Positions 35,421 through 45,270 of a stretch of 64,000 nucleotides of DNA are shown piece after piece. Both the position numbers and the translations under genes were made by a program. The stretch is taken from the NCBI RefSeq assembly GCF_000143535.2, contig NC_037320.1:1550001-1614000 (forward strand), given 5' to 3'. A model generated the notes under the pieces. That model was given only the letters and a program-made list of their open reading frames with translations. It did not search any database and had not been told where the DNA came from. Each line of letters opens with the position of its first letter. The stretch's first letter is position 1. The stretch comes from Botrytis cinerea B05.10 (lineage: Eukaryota; Ascomycota; Leotiomycetes; Helotiales; Sclerotiniaceae).

Positions 35421-35694
35421 CTTGTACAAGTCTAACTCAGGAGCTCATACAATTTTCGATAGTGATAGGGGAAAAAAAGTTGCAATGTTTACATATTTTG
35501 TGGAATAGAAAGTTACATTCATGACATTTGCAGAGGTAACAATCTGGGGATTTCGGTTATCGGCGGCTTATCCGTGCTCGGGAATTTCTGGGGAAAAAAT
35601 AAATTCTGGGGTAAAGAGAATCTTTCAGGCGCGCATGCTGAATTGCTAGCGGGGATTCTAGGTTTCCCGCACGACTCCCCTTATCATAACGAAA
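35421..35694. promoter_or_regulatory. Divergent promoter, E2 and ATP10
   Basis: 274 bp between the start codons of two nuclear-encoded mitochondrial proteins. No specific site identified. Confidence 0.5.
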
Positions 35695-36796
35695 ATGATC
35701 CTTACACGATTGCCGATACGATCCGCAAGGAAGCAGTTAGATGCTTCAGCATGTATGCTATGCCAATGGCGTTCATTTACCACTACATATCGACGATGGG
35801 ACGAAAAGAAAGAGACGCCATCACCGGTGCCAGAAACCCCTTCAGTTCTAGATGAAGCCCCAAGAGCTTCGGGCAAGAGGGTGGAAAATTTCACGCCCAA
35901 ACCTTTGGACCGAGCAATTGGACTTCCAAACCCACCGAGAGCAGGTCAGAATAGTGGAGTGGACAATAGGTCAATCAAAGAAAGAAGAGATGACTTCGTC
36001 AATTGGGACAAGCATCTTGAAAAGCGCAAGAAACTGTGAGCCCCCCTTTTATAAAATGATGTGTGCAGGTCACTAATATCAAGGATCCAGGACTGCGGCA
36101 ATGGCCAAACCATATTACAGAGAATGGAGTAATATGAAATATCACAAAGGAAAATCCTTCCTAGCACCTCCCCGAATCTTTAAAGCCGATCGCGCGCTCT
36201 ATTTTCCTAATTTAAGCGGCCGAACTTTAGAGCCAGACTCTACCCTATATGAAAATACAACACCTATACTGGAGGGCAAGGTATCAGTTGTGTCCGTATT
36301 CAGTGGTGCATGGGCAGAGAACCAGGCAGCTACATTTGCATCTGAGAAGAGCAACCCAGGTTTACATGAGGTGGTGAGAAATAACAAGGGATTGGCGCAA
36401 ATGGTACATATCAACATCGAGGAGAATTACCTGAAAGCTATGATCATCAAGTTCTTTCGGTCGAGTTTAAGGAAAAAGCTGCCAGAATGGATGTGGAAGA
36501 GATATTTTGTGGTCCAGAAAGGTCTCACGGATGAGATGAAAGATGCTATAGGTCTATTAAATAGTAAGGTCGGATACACATACATCCTAGATGGGGACTG
36601 TAAGATTAGGTGGGCGGGCAGTGGTCCTGCTGAGGAATACGAGAAGGATGTCTTGGTCAAGAGCGTTTCTCGACTCTTGGAGGATGCTAAAGTACCCCTC
36701 GTGCAAAAGAGACTGGAACATAGTGCACAGCAATCGGGGAAAGCTGCTGCAAAGGGGGGTAATGAAGATGCAGCAAAAGCTGGAAGTCAAGCATGA
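35695..36796 (+). CDS. ATP10: Mitochondrial ATPase assembly factor ATP10
   Basis: Inner-membrane chaperone for subunit 6 in Fo assembly of ATP synthase. Two exons, 35695-36035 and 36091-36796, give 348 aa; the 55-nt intron joins RKKL to TAAMAKPYYREW. The N-terminus is Arg/Ser/Thr-rich without early acids, fitting a presequence. The body has the family signature KGKSFLAPPRIFKADRALYFPN, then VSVVSVFSGAWAENQAATF, RYFVVQKGLTDEMKDAIGLLN and IRWAGSGPAEEYE. The C-terminus is Ala/Gly/Lys-rich. It converges on GOS1, with 126 bp between stop codons. Assignment is firm. Confidence 0.95.
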
Positions 36797-36922
36797 TATT
36801 CCTGAATATACCCATAAGCCATTCTTACACTGTATAACAATTTGGTCATATCTCTGACCGTTCCACTCCAAACGCCGTGCCTGTGTTCTCATTGCCGTAA
36901 AATGCACCGTCCTATCCTATCC

Positions 36923-37716
36923 TCACATAAAGTACAAAAACATCAAGAAGCAAAATGCGATAAAGCTGCCCATAATGATTCCATCTCTTCTCTTCTTTGC
37001 GCTGATCCTCCCAATCAAACTATTCAATCCCGGTACCTGACTTGCAGCCCCAGTGATCCTCCGATTAATACTGGCCAGCGTTTCCCTCTGTAGCCCAAAA
37101 CTCTCATTAACAGCATAAGCCTGGCTCAGCACACTGTCCGTCATATTATGACTATTCTCGATACGACTTCTTTCTCCCAACATGTAATCCGCCTCTGCGG
37201 CTTCTGGGTTATTGCTATGATAAGCGTCGATATCAGATCGCACATTTGAAAGTAGGTTTGCGCGGTTACGGGCTTCGGAGATGGAAGAACGAATGCGCGA
37301 GAGTTCGCGACGGTGATCGAGGAGGATTTCTCGGTGACGGGTAAGATTATTTTGGCGGGTTGCAGAGGCTGTGAGGGAAGAGTCGCTGTCGAGGAGGCGG
37401 GAGAGTTGGGATATCAGGTTTTCTCTCTAAAACGTAAGTGTGAGACTAAGTTCTTGAGCTTACAGTGAGGATCTATTCACCTTTTCTAAAATCTCTTGTA
37501 GCTTCATTTCCGTGGATCGTTCATCTTCTGAAGGTTTTGGCGGAATATTGGAAACGGCTGAGAATTGTGAGTAGGTATGGAATAGTGTTTCTGTCTGTTC
37601 GGGCCGTTAGTTTCGTGGGAGATAGCTATTGGGAGGTATGTATAATTTACTTGTGTTTCCAACGACCTAGCTTGTTGACGAAGCTGTGCCCAACCAGTCC
37701 CAGTGGATGTAGACAT
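36923..37716 (-). CDS. GOS1: Golgi SNARE GOS1 (GOSR1/GS28)
   Basis: Qb-SNARE of intra-Golgi and endosome-to-Golgi transport. Three exons on the minus strand, 37716-37651, 37594-37481 and 37426-36923, give 227 aa (yeast Gos1 is 223). The N-terminus is MSTSTGTGWAQLRQQARSLE, followed by coiled segments (TRHREILLDHRRELSRI). The SNARE helix includes FGLQRETL, whose Gln is the likely zero-layer residue. The C-terminal tail anchor is DGIIMGSFIAFCFLMFLYFM. A probable 49-nt intron (37770-37722) lies just upstream of this ATG. If it is retained, three ATGs at 37878-37872 would extend the protein by up to 54 residues in frame. Confidence 0.94.
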
Positions 37717-37721
37717 CGTTC

Positions 37722-37770
37722 CTAAGTTGAAATATAAATTGGGATGTATGTTTGCTTTGCAATGATTTAC
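37722..37770 (-). other. Probable 5'UTR intron of GOS1
   Basis: Donor GTAAAT at 37770 and acceptor CTTAG ending at 37722 (minus strand), 49 nt. Its removal puts the upstream ATG cluster out of frame with GOS1. Confidence 0.5.
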
Positions 37771-37878
37771 CGCATTTACTGTCGGCGCATTATTATTATT
37801 TTGTGATGCTGGGTTACGTCGCTGAAGCCGGATAATAGGCGGCCCGCCCCTTCTTTGTCGAGTCGCAGCCATCATCAT

Positions 37879-38552
37879 CAAATGAGCCAATCATTTTGCT
37901 TGCTCGTCAGATTACCCTTTTCTGTATTTACAACAAGTTCTCTGCATATCACTCAAGTATAACTACACCTTGAGAATACTTACAGTTTTTATGCTTTGTT
38001 ATAATGTCAATTCTAATTTTAAGCCATGGACAATGTAGAAGATATCTAAGTAGGTGCATGGGATCTAAATTAAAGCTTGTAAATATTTGCGTTGTTCCCA
38101 ATTCGAAATAATGATTATTTGATCTAGTTTCAAATACCGGTTTCTCGGCCTTTGCGCCCTGCTATAGGGATCCTGAAATGTCTGCTGTGGCTTATTCATT
38201 CTTGTCTTTGTACATATGCAAGCGAAGCATCGTAGAGAGTATTTGCCCAAGTTCCGTAACGATAGCTAGAATGTGCGCTGAGAAGGTCACGAATATTTTA
38301 AGTAATATTTATCATTCTCTGTGCAATGCTAGATGGAATTTACTATGAAAATCAAGTTTGCAAACCTGGGCACTATTCTCTTCACAAAACAGGAACGCCA
38401 GCCCATAACCACGCGGAACCATGCCATCAATCTTTGAGATGTCTAGCAAAAATAAAAAGCTTTCATATGCAATCATCAAGCACATCATGAACCATTCTAT
38501 CAAATCGCTTTCCTAAACGCCTGTATGCTTGTAATGACCTGCACCGATCTTG
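37879..38552. other. Intergenic region, GOS1 promoter and MOB2 3' flank
   Basis: No gene recognised. Short minus-strand frames at 38065-38250 and 38312-38503 lack known features. Confidence 0.5.
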
Positions 38553-39736
38553 TTAACCGGCAGCTTGAAGAAGTCTCTCTCCAGCCTTAAGATTTGCACA
38601 AGCGTAAGCCTTAGACTCAGGTGGGAATGTTCCATTTGCGGCCCAGAGGTCAATCAATGGCTGCATGGGCTCCAATTCATGTGGCTTTAGCATGTCAATC
38701 TCGGTTGCTGTCAAAACAAAGTGACTAAAGCAACTATTCATGTGCTTGTCGAGGTTAAGATGGTAGAAAGGCTCAATGAAGTGTCCCCAGTAGAGATGAG
38801 CATAGACTCGGAACATTTGCCTAAAGATGGTTTGACACACATCAACAAATTCTTGTGGAAATCCACTGCTCTTGCCGATCCAGTCACCGGCTCCGGCGAG
38901 TTGAGATAGAGAGGTTGAGAGTGTGGTTGGGCCAGCAGGAATAGGTGTGTTTGAGCCAGGTGTATTGACTCCACCAGAAGCATAAGTTGAGCCAGCGATC
39001 TCAGGGCCGGCACTGTTGTGACAGTATGAAATTCCGGCAGGATCAGTGGGGAAAATGGCGGTATTGTCAATCTTTCCAGAGATCCAGCGCTGCATGAGGG
39101 AGATGTACTCGTGGGCCGGTACTTCGACAGGCTCTCTACGGGAGTTCAACCATGTGAAAGAGTGGTTTCTAGTAAAACTAATCAGATATCAAATTGGTAG
39201 ATCTTAGAAAATGCAGGCTTACGCGCCAGCAGACATGCGGGGGCAAGTCTGGGGGTTACAAATGGTGTTACCATCTTCTTCTTTTTCATGAATTACCCGA
39301 ACAAAGTTCCACAAGATGCGATAATGCTCAACCACTACGATTGTTAGCACAAGACTGTTAGCTTCTCCTCATTGTCTTACCTTGATGGGCAATCCACTCT
39401 CCAGGCTCAACTGTCTTTGGGCGAGCAGACAACGTCATAAAATTACCCTTAACAATGTGCTTAGCATAAGCATTATTAAGCCAGAGTGGCTTCGGACGAG
39501 GAAGGTTGTAGACGGCTAGTGGATCATTGCCTGTAGGGGGAGCTTGCTGATCATCCACAGACATGGTTTGTGAGAGCGAAGGCGAGTTGGGGAGTGGCGA
39601 GACACGGGGTGCCATGCTGGCAGGGGACGAAGAATTGACGGGTGAATTGCCTGTAGGAGAGGTTGGCGAAACTCCGTTAAGTCCACCTGGACTCTTTGCG
39701 CCAGAACTCTTACCACTGCCACGAAAGCGGCCACTT
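38553..39736 (-). CDS. MOB2: MOB-family kinase activator, MOB2-like
   Basis: Coactivator of NDR/LATS kinases (Cbk1/COT1 type) in polarity and hyphal growth. Core exons on the minus strand are 39615-39381, 39334-39223 and 39168-38553, giving 320 aa from the ATG at 39615. The open segment continues to an acceptor at 39736 with Ser/Gly/Pro-rich wording (SGRFRGSGKSSG), so a further 5' exon with the true start is likely. Mob1/phocein signatures are KPLWLNNAYAKHIVKGNF, GEWIAHQVVEHY, CPRMSAG, VPAHEYISLMQRWI and FRVYAHLYWGHF with FFSH-like CFSHFV. A low-complexity Gly/Ser/Thr insertion of about 45 residues sits before SSGFPQEF. Family is firm; the MOB2 subtype is likely from the LPAxxYI-type wording and context-free. 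Confidence 0.85.
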
Positions 39737-40934
39737 CTACAAACACAAGATTGTTAGCAATGTTCTTTGTCAAGTTGGCGGGAAGCAAAAGGTAGAATGA
39801 AAATCAAGCTTGAAGAACAGCAAGAACGAATGGAAAGTTTTAGGAAGACGCAAAATAGCAGATACGAACAGCTCAATGCATCAATGGCAAATCTGGGGAG
39901 CAGATATGCCATAGGTCGAATAAACGCATGTTGAGGTTATCATTTTTTGGAAGACAGAATGGTTGCCTTGCCGATGAAAAGCTGCCCTGGCCAAACTTAT
40001 AAGATTGCCAGAGGAGAGTTTTGTTGAAGTTTCTCATCAAATCATACAACTAACTCCAAGCAGCTTGCTTGCTGATAGGTCGATTGGGCCGGTATAAAGC
40101 TTCCAAGGCGGTGACAATGAGCCAACTTCTCACATCACTACACCCCAAATGAAATACCCTCCATTAATTGGACATTTTCCCCCGCCCGCGTTTCACCACT
40201 AGTGAATTCAAGTGGCCAAATAATCAAGTATCGCCACAGGAGCTCCAAATATCACAAGACAGCCAAAATGACAAGTAAGAAATTCCGACCACGTACATTC
40301 CTGAAAACAAGTTTGACATATTGCTGAATCTTTCAAAGTCAGACAATTTATCGAATCTCAAAAGTTACCAAGGTAGCCCAGTAAAGTCGACTTTCAAAAC
40401 AAAGGGTGGTTGAGTTGAGAGGTAGTCGAAGATTGTGGTTTGTATTTGATATCAAGTAGGAATAGGAGACAAACAGAAAAGCTAGGAAGTCTTAGATTAG
40501 CGTCGGCTTCTTCCTTAATGTTCTTCCGTCCACTCTATCCAAAACTTCCTTGATCATTGGTTAACAATCCGAGAAGGCGGTGTATCATATCTTGCTGCCC
40601 TTGCATTATTTTGCTTGCTGCTTTGTATCCTCCACTTGTATCAGATCTTTGATGCGTCTTCGTTCACCAATTGATGGTCTAGTACAGCTAACAAAAGAGG
40701 TGTTGTACTGAAGACGATTCACTGAGCACGTACAAATTATAGGGCCTTCTTCTGTTGATCCCAATTGATTCGATTCTACTTACGATACGTCGCTTTCAAC
40801 GATACCTATCAAAGCTTCTGTTATATTAGCATCTAGCTTTACGCGAAGTCTACGAATTACGATACGACGGAATTTCGCGATTTACCTGGTGGACATTTTT
40901 GATTTTACAACCATAAATACACACACCACTTGAG
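39737..40934. other. Divergent intergenic region, MOB2-like and LEO1
   Basis: About 1.2 kb. Probably contains the missing first exon and 5'UTR of the MOB2-like gene and the LEO1 promoter. I could not fix a first exon. Confidence 0.5.
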
Positions 40935-42302
40935 ATGGCGTCCAACTCAGAAGATGAAGTTATGAACAACATCTCCGATGTTGATGAGGAGGATGATCTA
41001 TTTGGAGATGTTCCTGATGAGGAGCCAGAGACCGCACCACCACCACCCCGAGTGTTGAGTGACGCAGAATTGGATTCGGGAGATGATGAGGGGCGCGATG
41101 ATAGAGTGCCTGATAGGGACGATGAGGAAGAGTTGCCGGCGGAAGATACTCGAAATGCGCGAATTCTCGAGGCTGATATATTCAGACATCCAGTTCCGAG
41201 ACCTTCAGATGGAGAAGTAAATGCGCCTCATTATAATCATCTTTTGTGCACGTAGCTAATAACTCTACAGTTCCATACATTTCGCCTTCCCAAGTTCTTT
41301 GGAATTGAGCCTCGAGAATACAATCCTGAGACTTTTGAGATCCCCGTCTCCGATCACCATGTCTCTACCCAATCCGCAAATTTCTCTGCCAGGAACGTTG
41401 CCGAATCAACAATCCGCTATCGCAAGTCAGATTCTGGCAAACTCGAAAGTAATACGAACATATACACCTGGAGCGATGGAAGCGCCACTCTAGCTATTGG
41501 CGATCAACATTACGAATTACAGAGCAAACCTCTTGCGCCCGCTAAGGATAGTAAATACAACGAAGTCTTGGATTCACATAGTTACATGGCTTCGCCTTCA
41601 GTTACATCTCAAATTCTTGTTGTTGTAGGACATATGACCAACGAGTACACAGTCAGGCCCAACAAATCTATCGAAGATGATGCTCTGAACAGATTAAAGA
41701 AGAATCTTACTGCAGCTACTGGTCTAGAAGGAGGTGAAAAGAAACGCCTAAATATGATCGTCAAAAATGAAGATCCCGAACTTCAAAAGAAGCGAGCAGA
41801 AATGGCAGAAAAGGAACGTATGCGCGCTCAACGTCGTCGGGAGGCTCAGCTTGACAGAGCTAGTCAATCAACTGGACGTCGTGTGGGTGTAGGTGCAGGT
41901 CTTACTCTGGACGATTTAGATGGTCGCCCTGGACGTCGTGGGCCACGTAAACCTGCTGGAGCTAAGCGTCCTCGTCGTAGACCAGAGTATGATTCCGACG
42001 ACGACCTTCCTCGTGGTAGAAATCGTGAAGATGAGTACGACAAAGAGGATGACTTTTTGGCATCTAGCGATGAGGAACTTGAGGAAGGTGGGGGAGACGA
42101 CGATGAAGAAGAAATCCTTGATGAGAGTGATGAAGCTCCCAGACACAAGAAGCAGAAGACGTCAAAACCTGCCGAAGATAGTGATGCTGACGCAGATGCC
42201 GAAGCTGATCTGGATGACGAGGATATCGTTCAAGCTTCACATGCAGAAGCTGGTGGAAACAGGAGAAAGCGTAACGTTATTGAGGATGACGATGATGAAT
42301 GA
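40935..42302 (+). CDS. LEO1: Paf1 complex subunit LEO1
   Basis: Nuclear elongation factor; subunit of the RNA polymerase II-associated Paf1 complex, which supports histone modification during elongation. Two exons, 40935-41216 and 41271-42302, give 437 aa; the 54-nt intron joins GE to FHTFRLPKFFGIEPREYNP. Residues 1-94 are strongly acidic. The Leo1 domain (about 95-235) has LPKFFGIEPR, STIRYRKS, NIYTWSDGSATLAIGDQHYE and QILVVVGHMTNEY. The rest is highly charged: a basic RRREAQLDRA and RPGRRGPRKP part, then a long Asp/Glu tail with KKQK patches. Assignment is firm. Confidence 0.96.
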
Positions 42303-42779
42303 GCTCAACTTTAGAAGTTTAATAGTGGCCGTAGATATTGCGCTCATATACCAGGCATTTCGAAAGGCATTTCCTGTTGTTCCATAACATACCCGGCGTT
42401 TTCCAACAGATTGTACAATAGCTAACTCAAGCGTTCACTACACAAGGATAAGGTATTGGCACACATGCATTTTAAAATATGTGTATGTTTTCAAATACTA
42501 AGGGCCATACTACATGCAATATCGTTGTGACTCAAAGATCAATTTAGCAAGAACATTTTTATCTTTATGTGAAAGCTGTTGATATCTCTCCCTAGTAATT
42601 CATGTGTGTTCTTGCATAAAGACAGGCCAAAGCTTCATCCCTGACAATCCGGGGAAATCGTCACATGCTAATCCTCATTCTTGTTAGAACCCTTCTTTCG
42701 TAAATAAATAGACTGTCAACATTGTACACGAACAATCAAATATGTAGTTCAGGTCTGAGAGATATTGAATACTCTCAAC
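42303..42779. other. Intergenic region, LEO1 3' flank
   Basis: 477 bp of AT-rich sequence between two genes on the same strand. Nothing specific seen. Confidence 0.5.
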
Positions 42780-44669
42780 ATGACTGGAATTTTATCGGGA
42801 ATATGGAGCATGCTCTTGGAGGTCATATACTTTTGGCAAAGAGTAAGGAGCATGATAGCTTGTTACGAATATTGTAAACCGAGCAATGCTAATGATGACA
42901 CAAATAGAGGTTCATGCAATGGATGACTCGAAAGAAGCCCGTACGACTGTGGTCAGATCTTTTACAAGATGCTCATACATATGAGGAATGGGAAGAAGCT
43001 GCTTTTCAATTAGATGTTTTGTTGGGGAATGACTTATGGTCTGTCCACACCAGAACCCTCTGTATATGCGGTGAACAATAGTTAACAGAATTGCAATCAG
43101 GCGCCAGAATCCTACGTCCAAGTACTACGATTATCGATTGATACACGAGCGATTGCAATCAATCATAATAGCCCGCGAAGAAGGAGATATTCTACAACTG
43201 GTCAATCTGCTGAGATCTGGTCTTGTACGTAACCTGGGGAATATATCCGCTCCTCGGCTTTTCAATCGCGCATTTGCAGGGACGAAACTCTTGATCGAAG
43301 ATTATATTACACAAGTCGCACAAGCGGTAGCAGATGTGACTCAATTGCCTACGACACCCGGCGCTGATGGGAACAATGGAGCGGTGATGGGCTTTAGCAG
43401 TCAGGCGAAGCTGGATCTTTTGCATGACACTCGGCAAGCTTTTGGGAGAAGTACATTGGTATTACAGGGCGGAGCGATATTTGGACTATGTCATTTGGGA
43501 GTTGTGAAAGCGTTGTTTAATAGGGGTTTATTACCCCGAATTGTAACGGGTACTGCAACGGGAGCGCTCATCGCAGCATTGGTGGGAATCCACACGGAAG
43601 ATGAGCTGCCAAAATTTTTGAATGGAGAGAGTATTGATCTATCAGCTTTTGCGGGAAAAGAAAAAGGACTTCAGGGTACGAGTGGGTGGTGGGATACATT
43701 AACCAGGAGAGTAAAAAGATTTTACAGGGAAGGGTACTTTTTGGATGTGAAGGTACTAGAGGAATGTGTGCGGGCAAACGTGGGTGATTTGACATTTGAA
43801 GAGGCATATAATAAGACCAAGAGAGTCTTGAACATTACGGTGGCTACGAGTGGAAAGGGAGGAGTACCAAATCTACTTAACTATCTCACAGCACCAAACG
43901 TTGTACGTATACTCTCTTCATTCTCATAATCAAACACTGCTAACCGAAGTAGTTGATATGGTCTGCAGCCCTAGCATCCAATGCGTCAACTCCCTCTCTT
44001 TACGGGTCTTCTGTAACCCTAAAATGCAAAGATCCTCTGACCGGTAAAATAATTCCCTGGTCCGCTGCCGCAGATGCTACGTTCCACCCCTGGACCCACG
44101 CTTCATATACTGACCGCGATTCGCCCCTCTCTCGCATCGCCGAGCTCTTCAATGTGAACCATTTCATCGTCTCTCAGGCCCGTCCCTATCTTGTCCCCTT
44201 TCTACAATCTGACATGCACGGCCCCTCTCGCCTCTACACTCGCGGTGGGCGTACCTCTTTAACGGGTGGCCTATTACGTCTCATAACCATGGAAATTCAT
44301 CATCGACTACAACAACTCGATTCTTTGCAGCTTCTCCCCCTATCTATTCGCAGGTTCTTGGTAGATGAACATATACCGGCCGCATCCGTAACACTAGTTC
44401 CAGTTCTGTCCGTAGGCGATTTCATCCGCCTTCTCGAGACACCTACCCAGGACAGTCTAGACTATTGGACATTGAGGGGAGAAAAAAGTGTGTGGCCAGC
44501 TGTAGGAGCACTCAAAGTCAGGTGTGCTGTGGAGACAGAGTTGGATAGAGGATATCAGATTGTAAGAAGGAGAAAGGCGGGGGGGCTAAGGCGAAGGGGG
44601 AGTGTAGCCAATGACGGGCACAATGGAAAGAGGGAGAGGAGAGCTAGTAGTGCGGGGCCGAAGTGGTAA
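42780..44669 (+). CDS. Patatin-like protein of the Tgl3/4/5 type, catalytic dyad missing
   Basis: Related to lipid-droplet triacylglycerol lipases. Four exons, 42780-42842, 42908-43038, 43101-43902 and 43953-44669, give 570 aa with all phases consistent. The N-terminus is hydrophobic, and the first 140 residues match the N-terminal domain of fungal lipases (YEEWEEAAFQLDVLLGNDLWR, YDYRLIHERL). The patatin domain has LVLQGGAIFGLCHLGVVKAL as oxyanion loop. The nucleophile elbow reads IVTGTATGALIAAL, so the GxSxG Ser is Ala217. The usual DGS/DGG Asp site before the LFNVNHFIVSQ block reads YTDRDSPLSR. It is likely non-catalytic, or uses other residues. The C-terminus is basic (RRRKAGGLRRRG). Family is firm; function is open. 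Confidence 0.88.
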
Positions 44670-45270
44670 CGGTGTCTTCGCTGATTATTCATTTTTGTAA
44701 CAGGATAGAAGAAGTACAGAGTCACTCGCTGTACATGAGTTTTGCAACAGTTGGGTAGGATTATCGGGTTATGGGTATTAGTGCATGGCATAGGAATTCG
44801 GAAACTAGATTGGCTAGGAGCATACATTTATTTAATTGATATATTATTCACTTTCACGTTCACGTTCACGTTCACGTTCACGTTTAGGTCAAACTCATTC
44901 TTCGGCCTCTCCTATCTATGCGTGTTACAATTGAAATGTTTTTCGATGAGCAAGTGAGTGGAACCTCAAATTTAAATAAACGAACTTCGCTTACTTGCAT
45001 GTACTCGGTCTTTCTCTGATTCTCTTCTTACACCGAACTGTTAATACAGGATAACTCTTAAAGGTTAGTTGTATAGAGAATGTGATTCGAAAAAACTTCC
45101 TTCGGGGGGTGTCAGATTATGTTTTCTGAAAAGACCCCCAAAAAGTAAGCAGGGCTTAGTAGCACAAGAACAATGGAGAGAATGAATGAAAATTTTGGTA
45201 TGTTGTATTTATATAATATTGCCTCTGGACATAATACACATCAGCATAATCTAAAGGCGGCTTCTGCCAC
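44670..45270. other. Convergent intergenic region with TTCACG repeat
   Basis: 3' flanks of the patatin-like and SR140 genes. Five perfect TTCACG units lie at 44853-44882. Nothing else seen. Confidence 0.6.
44853..44882. repeat. TTCACG hexanucleotide repeat, five copies
   Basis: Five perfect tandem copies in the probable 3'UTR of the patatin-like gene. Confidence 0.9.
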
